NCBI GenBank assembly: GCA_038531745.1
Contig: JBCBBJ010000009.1
Location: 62,001 to 126,000 of the forward strand
Length of the DNA stretch: 64,000 bases
Reading direction: 5' to 3'
Source of the DNA: CALLPQ01 sp038531745
Lineage (GTDB): Bacteria > Pseudomonadota > Alphaproteobacteria > Caulobacterales > Parvularculaceae
This document shows positions 1-8,119 of the stretch, one piece after another (within the stretch, counting starts at the first letter, position 1; each line of letters opens with the position of its first letter). A program made the translations under genes and the position numbers. Under the pieces are notes generated by a model. That model saw only the letters and a program-made list of their open reading frames with translations. It searched no databases and had not been told where the DNA came from.

Positions 1-2
1 GC

Positions 3-1733
3 AATACAGTCATCGGAATGATTGTTTTTGCAATTCTTGTCATTGTAAATTTCGTGGTGATCACCAAAGGCTCGGGCCGCATTGCCGAGGTGGCGGCACG
101 CTTTTCCCTTGATGCACTGCCAGGCAAGCAAATGGCGATTGATGCCGATCTTTCCGCCGGTCTGATTAACGAGGCAGAGGCGCGGGAGCGGCGCAAAACG
201 CTTGAGGCGGAATCAACCTTTTTTGGGGCCATGGACGGCGCCTCAAAATTTGTTCGCGGTGACGCCGTCGCGGGTCTTCTCATCACGTTTATCAATCTGA
301 TCGGCGGTATCGTCATCGGAATGGTGCAGCAGGGCATGAGCTTTGGTGCCGCTGGTCAATCCTACAGTCTACTGACCATCGGTGATGGCCTTGTGAGTCA
401 GATCCCCGCCTTGATCATTTCCATCGCCGCTGGCTTATTAGTGTCAAAAGCCGGCGTTGACGGTGCCGCCGACCGGGCCATGGGCGCGCAATTTACGATG
501 TATCCGCGCGCATTGGCCATGGTCAGTGTGGTATTGCTGATCTTTGCGGTCCTGCCCGGCATGCCGATTCTCGTGTTTTTAACATTGGCGATCCTGTTTG
601 CTGGTGGGGCATGGCTGGCAAATCGTACGCTCATGCGTACACAGACCGCGTCGAGTGAGGCCGAGGCAACCATGGCAACCCCAGTGGAGGACAGTACGGA
701 CCACATGTTGGCCATGGACGATTTGCGCCTTGAGGTTGGGTATGGCCTTCTGCCAATCGTCACCCCGCCGGAGGGGCCTGGTCTCACCGATCAGATCAAG
801 GCGCTACGCAAGGCAATAGCCCAGGAATTAGGCTTTGTGACCCCGCCCATCCGTATACTGGATAATCTGCGGCTTGAGGCGAACAGCTATGTGATCTACC
901 TGAAAGAACAGGAAATCGCGCGCGGTGACGTGCGCCCGGGTCAATTTTTGGCCATGGACCCCAACGGGGGGCGGATCAACCTGGTGGGTGAGCCAACCAA
1001 AGAGCCGGCCTTCGGTCTTGACGCGTTGTGGATTGACGATAGCCAGCGGGATCAGGCAAGCCTTTCCGGGCTCACCGTCGTTGATGCGGCAACGGTCATG
1101 ACCACCCATGTGACCGAGATGATCAAAACCGAGGCCCCGGCGCTTCTTTCCTACGCTGAGACCAAAGCGCTCTTGAATGCCCTGCCTGAAAAGCACCAGG
1201 CACTTGTCTCCGATCTTATTCCGGCGGTCGCCAGCGTCACCATTGTGCAACGTGTCTTGCAACGGCTGCTGGCTGAGCGGGTATCGATCCGCGATTTGCC
1301 CACTATTCTAGAGGCGCTAGCCGAACGGGCACCGCAAACCAGCGATATCACGGCGCTCGGCGAGCATGTACGCACCCGCTTAGGGCGACAAATCCTTGCA
1401 AGCCTCGCCGAACCAGGCGGGCAAACCGCTATCCTTATGCTGTCGCCGACCTGGGAGCAGGCATTTCATGCCGCCCTCACCCCCGAAGAAAGCGCCCCGC
1501 CAACCGGGCCTCAATTGGCCATGGCCCCGTCTAAAGTGCAGGATTTTGTTGCCGCAAGCCTTGCAGCGCTTGAAAAAGCAGCCGCCGAGGGTGTCAGCGC
1601 CGCCATTGTCACCAGCGCCACAGCGCGCCCTTTTGTGCGCTCAATCATGGAGCGGGTACGAGCCCAAACATCTGTGCTTTCACAAAATGAAATTCACCCG
1701 CATACTAGGCTTCGGAGTATGGGACAGATCTGA
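3..1733 (+). CDS. flhA: Flagellar export gate protein FlhA (5' end outside window)
   Basis: FlhA is the large inner-membrane subunit of the flagellar type III export gate; its cytoplasmic domain docks chaperone-substrate complexes. The reading frame is already open at base 3 (N-T-V-I-G then Met at 18), so the gene starts upstream of the window; 576 residues remain of the roughly 690-700 usual for the family. The first residues are the end of a membrane helix followed by the conserved cytoplasmic loop (GSGRIAEVAARFSLDA, GKQMAIDADL), then further helices to about residue 215 and the soluble FlhA-C domain to the end. flhF follows 16 bases downstream, as in many flagellar operons. The family call is secure; only the 5' end is missing. 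Confidence 0.96.
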   Translation, partial: NTVIGMIVFAILVIVNFVVITKGSGRIAEVAARFSLDALPGKQMAIDADLSAGLINEAEARERRKTLEAESTFFGAMDGASKFVRGDAVAGLLITFINLIGGIVIGMVQQGMSFGAAGQSYSLLTIGDGLVSQIPALIISIAAGLLVSKAGVDGAADRAMGAQFTMYPRALAMVSVVLLIFAVLPGMPILVFLTLAILFAGGAWLANRTLMRTQTASSEAEATMATPVEDSTDHMLAMDDLRLEVGYGLLPIVTPPEGPGLTDQIKALRKAIAQELGFVTPPIRILDNLRLEANSYVIYLKEQEIARGDVRPGQFLAMDPNGGRINLVGEPTKEPAFGLDALWIDDSQRDQASLSGLTVVDAATVMTTHVTEMIKTEAPALLSYAETKALLNALPEKHQALVSDLIPAVASVTIVQRVLQRLLAERVSIRDLPTILEALAERAPQTSDITALGEHVRTRLGRQILASLAEPGGQTAILMLSPTWEQAFHAALTPEESAPPTGPQLAMAPSKVQDFVAASLAALEKAAAEGVSAAIVTSATARPFVRSIMERVRAQTSVLSQNEIHPHTRLRSMGQI

Positions 1734-1749
1734 AGAGTGAATTTGGGTT

Positions 1750-3300
1750 GTGATCAAACGGTTTATCGCCTCAAGCGTTGAGAAGGCGCAAGCCAAAGCC
1801 CGCAAGGCGTTTGGCCGGAATGTTGTCATCCTGAGCATCCGCGACCTGCCGAGCGGTGACGTGGAAGTTGCCGCCGCCGACGAGGAAGGCGCGCGCGCCT
1901 ATTATGCCGATCCGCAAAACCGCAACGCCCCGGTCAGCCCGCAACCGCCGGGGGCTGCGTCCCCATCTGACTCGCCCGCGCATGAGGATAAGATCGCCCC
2001 GCAAGACACAGCCCCCCGGGGGGACCGCAGGAAACCCGGACGGCTTGGTCGAATTCCGTTTTTTAATCGGCGTAAAGACGACCCGGGCTTTAACGAGCGG
2101 GCCGATGAGCCCCCGGTTCATGGACCGGAAGCTGAATCCCTGACCACCGCAGACCGCCACGAGCCCTTGTTTGACGAGGAACCGCTGTTTAGCGAGGGCC
2201 CGCCGCATTTTGATGAGCCGCCAGTCACAAATCCGGCTGGGGACGACCCCTATCAACATCGAACCGGGAGGGAAAACGCAGACCAAAACGCAGGCCAAAA
2301 CACAGCCGCGGCTGCGCCCATACCGGCACGATCGGTGTCGCCTGGCCAACCGCTTTCGGCACCCCTGACCGCGACCCCGGCGCCGCGCGCAGCCATGGGC
2401 GCAGATCCGGCGAGCGGCGGCGGCTCGCGTCTGAATGAACCGTTGGAACAAAAATTCGGGGAGAACAATCTCTCCCAATTGCGCGAACGTCTGACCGGGC
2501 AACGCGGGCCCGGCGATAGCGCCATGGATGATCCGGGTACGTCATCACTTGCGGCACTCTTGTCACCACATGGTGTTTCCGACCGTCTGCTCGCCATGAT
2601 CCGCAATGGTGCACGCCAAGCGCAAGTTGATGATGAGCTTTATCGCCTCGGCATGGGGTTCGCAGAAACCTTCAACTTCTCGCCCCTGCGCTCAACCGCG
2701 GCGGTGCCGCTCATGCTGGTGGGGCCCACAGGTGCCGGTAAAACCTCGTGCGCCGCAAAGCTTGCGGCCCTGGCGCTTGCCGAGGGGGAAACGGCAATCA
2801 TGATCACCACCGATGTGGGCCGGGCCGGCGCGTTGGAGCAATTTGCCACCTATAGCGAGAAATTGAATATCGAGTGTTACGCCGCCGAGACACCCGATGA
2901 AATCGCCTTAATCATGCGTGAGACGAAACCCCAAGGTGCGGTCATTCTTGATACGCCGGGGATTAGCCCTTATGATGCAGGTGATCTTGCGGCGCTGAAA
3001 TCCTATCAAACAGCTATTGGCGCAGAGCCGGTATTGGTGCTGCCGGCAAGCGGTGATGTGGGCGAGTACACCGATTGGGCCCACGCCTTCCGCGCCTTTG
3101 GTGTGCGCTGTTGTATCATTACAAAATTCGACGCCACACGCCGCGTGGGCGCCGGGCTTAGCGCCGCATTTGAAGGCAATATGACCCTCACCTATTTTTC
3201 CGAAACGCCGTTTATCTCCGAGGGCTTATTGCCGGCGAGCCCGGAATATCTCGCCTACCGGCTGACCGCGAGCTATCCGGGCAGGATCGTCCAAGCTTAA
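1750..3300 (+). CDS. flhF: Flagellar biosynthesis SRP-type GTPase FlhF
   Basis: FlhF is a signal-recognition-particle-like GTPase that places and numbers polar flagella, usually together with FlhG. The start is GTG; the protein has 516 residues. The N-terminal B domain (about 1-50, MIKRFIASSVEKAQAKARKAFG) is followed by a long low-complexity linker rich in Pro, Ala, Asp and Gln to about residue 240, then the NG domain. The P-loop GPTGAGKTS lies at 325-333. Later motifs are TTDVGRAGALEQF where SRP GTPases usually have DTYR, DTPG in place of DTAG, and TKFD. flhA lies just upstream, but no flhG or fliA follows: the next gene is on the other strand, so the operon appears to end here. Confidence 0.93.
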   Translation: MIKRFIASSVEKAQAKARKAFGRNVVILSIRDLPSGDVEVAAADEEGARAYYADPQNRNAPVSPQPPGAASPSDSPAHEDKIAPQDTAPRGDRRKPGRLGRIPFFNRRKDDPGFNERADEPPVHGPEAESLTTADRHEPLFDEEPLFSEGPPHFDEPPVTNPAGDDPYQHRTGRENADQNAGQNTAAAAPIPARSVSPGQPLSAPLTATPAPRAAMGADPASGGGSRLNEPLEQKFGENNLSQLRERLTGQRGPGDSAMDDPGTSSLAALLSPHGVSDRLLAMIRNGARQAQVDDELYRLGMGFAETFNFSPLRSTAAVPLMLVGPTGAGKTSCAAKLAALALAEGETAIMITTDVGRAGALEQFATYSEKLNIECYAAETPDEIALIMRETKPQGAVILDTPGISPYDAGDLAALKSYQTAIGAEPVLVLPASGDVGEYTDWAHAFRAFGVRCCIITKFDATRRVGAGLSAAFEGNMTLTYFSETPFISEGLLPASPEYLAYRLTASYPGRIVQA

Positions 3301-3319
3301 GGCCAATACGTGGTGCCCG

Positions 3320-4549
3320 TTAAACCACACTCTCATCGCTGACGCGGCGCCATGCGAGACCATCGCTCACCACAAGCGCACCACTGGCCCCAATATCTTC
3401 CGCAAAAGCGATGGCCCCAGTCCCGGCACTGGCTGGTGCCGGTAATTCGGCACGCGGCGCACCAAAAGCGCGAACGGGGGCACCGCAAAGGAGGCTGCCG
3501 CTGGCCGGGACCATAAACACGGTTCGGCTATTGGTGGTACACCGCAAAATCGGCGTCGCATTGTCAACATTATTGTGGAACTGCACCACGCCATCCGTCA
3601 CAGACTGGGCAGTTTGTTCAAGGTACAGAATATTCTCAACACCGTCGAGATTATTATTACTCCGTGTCGATATCTTGCCTTTCGTTGATGGAAGCCCCCA
3701 CAAACCGAGAGATCCGTTCTCATCGTAAATCAGTACTTTACCGCCAGTGCCAAAGCCACCAGATAGACGCTGGATAAAAAAGGTTTCGTCTCCCCCCTGA
3801 CCAATTCCCCAAAACGGATTATCCGCATCAGTATCAAAGTCAATACGAGCGAGATTTGTCCCGTTTCCCACTTGTAATTGATAAAGACTTGTCATTGCCG
3901 TGGTGACGTCAATACGCATGGCTTCGATAAAGGTGAGGCCATCGGGGCTAACCTTGGCTGAAAAATCGGCATTCCCCAGAACCCCGAACTCCACATGACC
4001 TTCGAAATCGGTTTGGAACAAAAACCCGGCCGTGTGGGTTTGCGATTGCCGGTTCAACACCAAACGCATATCGCCGGAACCGGGTGTCACATCATCATGG
4101 CTAAACAGCGCGGCATCGCTTTTAACGGCGAGCCGATTGACCGTGTCCGCGCTTGTGTTCACACCGAACTGCGCCACTTGATCACCGGCGCTGCTCGCGC
4201 CATTGGCGCTCACCACTGACCACGCACTTCCATCAAATACGCAAAGCGCGTCCTCATCTTGTACAAAAGCGCGCCAACCCCGGATCGGCGCAAAGAATGC
4301 CCAGAAGCCATCCTGAAAAACGCACAAAGTCTGCGCCGGTTGCCCCGCCCAATCGGCGCCGGTGGCATCGGCGGTGAGCAGATAGCCATCACCCTCCAGC
4401 GGCGTTTGCGGCTGGCTATTCTGCGTGCGGGAGATCACCGTGAGTTGGACCAGCGCGTCGAGGCGGCGCAGTCCCTCATTGACGGTCACATGTTTTTGCG
4501 CCTGTTGCGGCATGACATAGGGCAAGGCAAGTTTGGGAGATTGTTCCAT
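3320..4549 (-). CDS. DUF2793 domain protein, phage/GTA tail-fibre-like
   Basis: This 409-residue protein begins with a DUF2793-type segment (about residues 6-110: LALPYVMPQQAQKHVTVNEG, then W/F-rich strands such as DGFWAFFAPIRGWRAFVQDED). That domain is found in alphaproteobacterial prophage and gene-transfer-agent tail regions. The rest is Gly/Ser/Asn-rich with many short beta-type segments (LVLNRQSQTHTAGF, FFIQRLSGGFGTGGKVLIYD), as in tail fibres. ATG 4549 is preceded by AAGGAT at a 6-base spacing and is preferred over an upstream TTG. No other phage genes surround it; it sits alone between flagellar and metabolic genes on the opposite strand. The function is inferred from domain type only. 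Confidence 0.72.
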   Translation of the reverse strand: MEQSPKLALPYVMPQQAQKHVTVNEGLRRLDALVQLTVISRTQNSQPQTPLEGDGYLLTADATGADWAGQPAQTLCVFQDGFWAFFAPIRGWRAFVQDEDALCVFDGSAWSVVSANGASSAGDQVAQFGVNTSADTVNRLAVKSDAALFSHDDVTPGSGDMRLVLNRQSQTHTAGFLFQTDFEGHVEFGVLGNADFSAKVSPDGLTFIEAMRIDVTTAMTSLYQLQVGNGTNLARIDFDTDADNPFWGIGQGGDETFFIQRLSGGFGTGGKVLIYDENGSLGLWGLPSTKGKISTRSNNNLDGVENILYLEQTAQSVTDGVVQFHNNVDNATPILRCTTNSRTVFMVPASGSLLCGAPVRAFGAPRAELPAPASAGTGAIAFAEDIGASGALVVSDGLAWRRVSDESVV

Positions 4550-4647
4550 GATCAATCCTTGGGCGGATAACTACGAAATTGGTGCCGGTTTGGCGGCGAA
4601 ACAGCAGCCTAAGGCCATGCGCCGCAGACGGGGATAAGTTTCACCTG

Positions 4648-4695
4648 CCGCGCGAACGCAAACGCGTTGGCTCGCCTGCGGGTTCCTCTTTTTTT
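4648..4695 (+). promoter_or_regulatory. Hairpin plus T-run in leader of E1 gene (attenuator-like)
   Basis: Left strand CCGC-GCG-AACGC (4648-4659), loop AAAC (4660-4663), right strand GCGTT-ggct-CGC-ct-GCGG (4664-4681) with two one-sided bulges, then seven T at 4689-4695. It lies about 50 bases before the start at 4744. No plus-strand gene precedes it locally, so if it terminates transcription it would act on the leader of the downstream operon. Seen by eye; no folding energy was computed. Confidence 0.4.
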
Positions 4696-4743
4696 GTGTC
4701 AGCACCTCCGCTACACACGGGCGAAAAGAAAAGGATCAAGGCG

Positions 4744-6984
4744 ATGTTTGATCGCGCCGAAATTATCGATGGCAGTTTTGAGGCGATGGTCAAATCCCTT
4801 GCGCAGGACCACTCCTCCGTAGACGGTGCATCACTGGCGCTATCGCCCGAAACCCTTGTGGATGTGTTCGATACCCAATTGATGAGCCGTCATCTAGATT
4901 TCATGGCCCGGCGGTCAAAGGGTAAGACCTTTTATTCCATCGGCAGTGCAGGGCATGAGGGAATGGCCGCCCTTGCCCTGGCGACGCGCCCCACGGATAT
5001 GGCCTTCCTGCATTACCGCGACGCGGCTTTTCTGATCCAGCGGATGAAACAGGTGCCAGGCGAAACGCCGCTGTATAATATGGCGCTGTCATTTGCCGCG
5101 GCGGCGGCGGACCCGGTTTCCGGGGGGCGCCATAAAGTGCTGGGTGGTTTGCGGGTGAACGTGCCGCCGCAAACGAGCACGATTGCCTCTCACTTGCCCA
5201 AAGCTGTGGGGGCTGCCCATTCCATCGGTTTGGCGGCGAAGGTCAAAATTCCAAATCCAGTGTTGCAACCGGATGGTGTGATTATTGCCAGTTTTGGCGA
5301 TGCATCCGCAAACCATTCCACCGCCCAAGGCGCCATCAACGCCGCCGCCTGGGCCAGCTATCAGGGGGCACCCATGCCGCTGGTGCTTGTGTGTGAGGAT
5401 AATGGCATCGGTATCTCCGTGCCCACACCCGGCGGGTGGATCGCAAACAGCTTTTCGCATCGGGCAGGCCTGACCTATGTGGCATGCGATAGTTGCGATG
5501 TGGGCGAGGCGGCGTCGATCATGCAAAATGCGGTGAGGTTTTGCCGTATTCACCGCAAGCCAGTTTTCATCCATACACGGACAGTTAGGCTTATGGGGCA
5601 CGCCGGTGCCGATATCGAAGCGACCTATGAAAGTCTCACCCATATTGAGGAAACGGAGGCGCGGGACCCCTTGTTGGCCACCGCAAAGACCCTCATTGAC
5701 CGTGATATTCTGACAGTGGAGGAAATTTGCGGACGCTATCGCCAAATGGCAGACCGCGTGGCCCGGGTCAGTCAGATTGCCATGGGTAAGCCGAAACTGA
5801 CCCGCAATGACAGTGTCATGGCCCCATTGGTGCCAAAACCAAAAGCCAGGCGCGGCAGCGACAACCCCGTTCTCCCGTTGCCCCCAAAGGCCCGGCGCGT
5901 AGCAACACTTCCCCGCGAGGCGTTCGACGGGCATAAACCGATTACCCTATCGCGCTCCATTAATTTTGCTCTAGCTGAGAGCCTTTTGCGGTACAAGCAC
6001 TGCGTGGTGTTTGGCGAAGATGTGGGGCGAAAGGGCGGTGTTTACGGGGTCACTGGCGGTTTACAAAAGGCGTTCGGCCAGGCCCGTGTTTTCGACACTC
6101 TCCTCGATGAACAATCTATTCTTGGACAGGCCATCGGCATGGCTCATAACGGTTTTGTTCCTATCCCTGAAATTCAGTTTCTTGCCTATCTTCATAATGC
6201 GGAAGATCAGGTTCGCGGTGAGGCCGCAACGCTATCTTTCTTTTCCAATGGTCAGTTCACCAATCCCATGGTAATCCGCATTGCAGGTCTCGCCTACCAA
6301 AAAGGGTTTGGCGGCCATTTTCACAATGACAATTCATTTGCCGTATTGCGGGATATTCCCGGCCTGATCCTCGCCTGCCCCGCCCATGCGGGTGAAGCGC
6401 CGGGCATGCTGCGTGAGTGTATTCGCCTTGCCCATGAGGAACGCCGGGTTGTTGTCTTTCTTGAACCTATTGCCCTTTATAATACGCAGGATCTGCACAA
6501 GGATGGTGACGGCAAATGGATGCACCCCTATTCAGCGCATGGTGGAACCATCGCGCTTGGCGCCATTGAGTACCATGATGAGAAGCGGGACCCAAAACAG
6601 AAAAAGCTTGATCTGGCGATCATTACCTATGGCAATGGCTATTTTCTGGCGCGTCAGGCGGCCCATTATTTGGCTCGAGACAAGGGGTATTGCACGCGGG
6701 TCATCAATCTGCGCTGGCTCCACCCTTTGCCAACGGAGGTCATCAGATCAGCAACAGAGACGGCCGGGACCATTCTTGTTGTTGATGAATGTCGCCAGAC
6801 AGGCTCCCTCAGTGAACAGATCATTAGCGACTATATGATGCGCGGGGAAAAACGCCCTGTTGCGCGGCTTTGCGCCGATGATAGCTTTATTCCTCTTGGG
6901 CCTGCCGCCTACACAGTTCTGCCAAGCCGCGATCAGATTATCGCACGCGCACGTGCTCTTCTTGAGCAGGGAGCCACCACATGA
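4744..6984 (+). CDS. Fused alpha/beta 2-oxoacid dehydrogenase E1 component, ThDP-dependent
   Basis: The first half of this 746-residue protein resembles E1-alpha. The thiamine-diphosphate motif starts at G185-D186 (GDASANHSTAQGAIN, later CEDNGIGIS), with A where canonical enzymes have G and no Glu in the QGAIN segment. A linker around 340-395 is rich in Pro, Lys and Arg. The second half resembles E1-beta from about 397 (ITLSRSINFALAES), with the expected catalytic Glu in GEDVG (E425) and a C-terminal transketolase-type domain (INLRWLHPLP, VVDECRQTGSL). ATG 4744 has GGATCAAGG before it and is preferred over a TTG 55 codons upstream. Its stop overlaps the next gene's start by 4 bases. No E2 or E3 gene is in the window; the substrate is unknown, with a branched-chain-type 2-oxoacid only a guess. 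Confidence 0.85.
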   Translation: MFDRAEIIDGSFEAMVKSLAQDHSSVDGASLALSPETLVDVFDTQLMSRHLDFMARRSKGKTFYSIGSAGHEGMAALALATRPTDMAFLHYRDAAFLIQRMKQVPGETPLYNMALSFAAAAADPVSGGRHKVLGGLRVNVPPQTSTIASHLPKAVGAAHSIGLAAKVKIPNPVLQPDGVIIASFGDASANHSTAQGAINAAAWASYQGAPMPLVLVCEDNGIGISVPTPGGWIANSFSHRAGLTYVACDSCDVGEAASIMQNAVRFCRIHRKPVFIHTRTVRLMGHAGADIEATYESLTHIEETEARDPLLATAKTLIDRDILTVEEICGRYRQMADRVARVSQIAMGKPKLTRNDSVMAPLVPKPKARRGSDNPVLPLPPKARRVATLPREAFDGHKPITLSRSINFALAESLLRYKHCVVFGEDVGRKGGVYGVTGGLQKAFGQARVFDTLLDEQSILGQAIGMAHNGFVPIPEIQFLAYLHNAEDQVRGEAATLSFFSNGQFTNPMVIRIAGLAYQKGFGGHFHNDNSFAVLRDIPGLILACPAHAGEAPGMLRECIRLAHEERRVVVFLEPIALYNTQDLHKDGDGKWMHPYSAHGGTIALGAIEYHDEKRDPKQKKLDLAIITYGNGYFLARQAAHYLARDKGYCTRVINLRWLHPLPTEVIRSATETAGTILVVDECRQTGSLSEQIISDYMMRGEKRPVARLCADDSFIPLGPAAYTVLPSRDQIIARARALLEQGATT

Positions 6985-8015
6985 CCCGCCGCACAGCGCT
7001 CGTTATTGCGCCTGGGCGCGGTGCCTATCAGGCCGACGAGATGGGCTATTTGAAAACCTATCACACGGAACGCTCAAATTTTATCGCTATGCTGGATCGG
7101 TTGCGCGAACGCCAAGGGCAAATGCCAATTAGCATTCTGGACGGCGAAGAGCAGTTTATCCGTTCACGTCATACCAATGGCGAAAATGCTTCCCTCTTAA
7201 TCTTTGGTTGTGCTCTTGCAGATTTTATGGCGATTGACCGCGAGCGGTTCGACATTGTGGGGATCGCAGGAAATTCGATGGGCTGGTATTTGGCCCTTAC
7301 GTGCGGCGGCGCTCTTTCGGTTGAGAATGGCGCACAGCTTGTGAATCATATGGGCACGCTGATGCATGATGACGGCGTTGGCGGGCAGTTAATTTATCCT
7401 GTTACGGACGAAAATTGGCAACCCTGCCCCAAACGCCGTGAAATGATTGCCCGCGCCATGGAAACCACACGTGGCCAGGGGTACGCTGTCTTTTCCTCAA
7501 TCGAACTTGGGGGCAGCCTGGTGTTGGCCGGGGATGAAGCCGGTTTGGACCGTTTGGCGGGGTTACTTCCCAACGAGGGCCGCTATCCCCTGCGACTGTC
7601 CTATCACGCGGCGTTCCATACACCGCTCCTCGATTTTATCGTGCCGCGCGCACAGGCCGCCTTGTCATCAACTTTATTTGCCCAGCCCGATCTTCCCTTG
7701 ATTGACGGGCGCGGACAAATCTGGACCCCCGGCGGGGCAGATCTGTCGGCGCTTTATCACTACACCCTTGGTACGCAGATTACGCAAACCTATGATTTCA
7801 CCAGCTCTGTCACTGTGGCCATGCGCGAATTTGCGCCCAATGTTGTGATTGTTCTCGGTCCGGGGACAACCATGGGGGCCCCAGTGGCACAAAGCTTGAT
7901 CAAAACGGGCTGGTATGACCTCAAATCAAAAGAAATGTTCAAGGCGATGCAGACCACAACCCCCCGAATCCTCAGTATGGGGATGCCTGCACAGCGGGCA
8001 TTAGTAACTGGTTAA
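6981..8015 (+). CDS. FabD-like acyltransferase (ACP S-malonyltransferase family)
   Basis: This 344-residue protein belongs to the acyl-carrier-protein acyltransferase family. The nucleophile motif is GNSMGWY with Ser99, and His213 in YHAAFHTPLL is the expected catalytic His. ATG overlaps the stop of the E1 gene (ATGA), so the two are almost certainly translationally coupled. At the position where E. coli FabD has the malonate-binding Arg (VEMRGKFM), this protein reads VNHMGTLM, with Met124 for Arg. That argues against malonyl-CoA as the substrate. There is no ketosynthase or carrier protein gene nearby. I infer a role in handling the acyl product of the E1 enzyme; this is unproven. Confidence 0.8.
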   Translation: MTRRTALVIAPGRGAYQADEMGYLKTYHTERSNFIAMLDRLRERQGQMPISILDGEEQFIRSRHTNGENASLLIFGCALADFMAIDRERFDIVGIAGNSMGWYLALTCGGALSVENGAQLVNHMGTLMHDDGVGGQLIYPVTDENWQPCPKRREMIARAMETTRGQGYAVFSSIELGGSLVLAGDEAGLDRLAGLLPNEGRYPLRLSYHAAFHTPLLDFIVPRAQAALSSTLFAQPDLPLIDGRGQIWTPGGADLSALYHYTLGTQITQTYDFTSSVTVAMREFAPNVVIVLGPGTTMGAPVAQSLIKTGWYDLKSKEMFKAMQTTTPRILSMGMPAQRALVTG

Positions 8016-8119
8016 TTCCCTGTTAAAGATCAAAATAAGCCCACAAAAGAGCAGTCTTTGGACGGGCCCGGCGCGGCGTTGATTACAGGAATGTTAAGAG
8101 TGCTTCTGTATCCCTTGGG

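Noticed and set aside
5089..5934. Minus-strand open frame of 281 codons
   Set aside because: It is antisense to the E1 gene, which has clear thiamine motifs. No family signature and no ribosome site.
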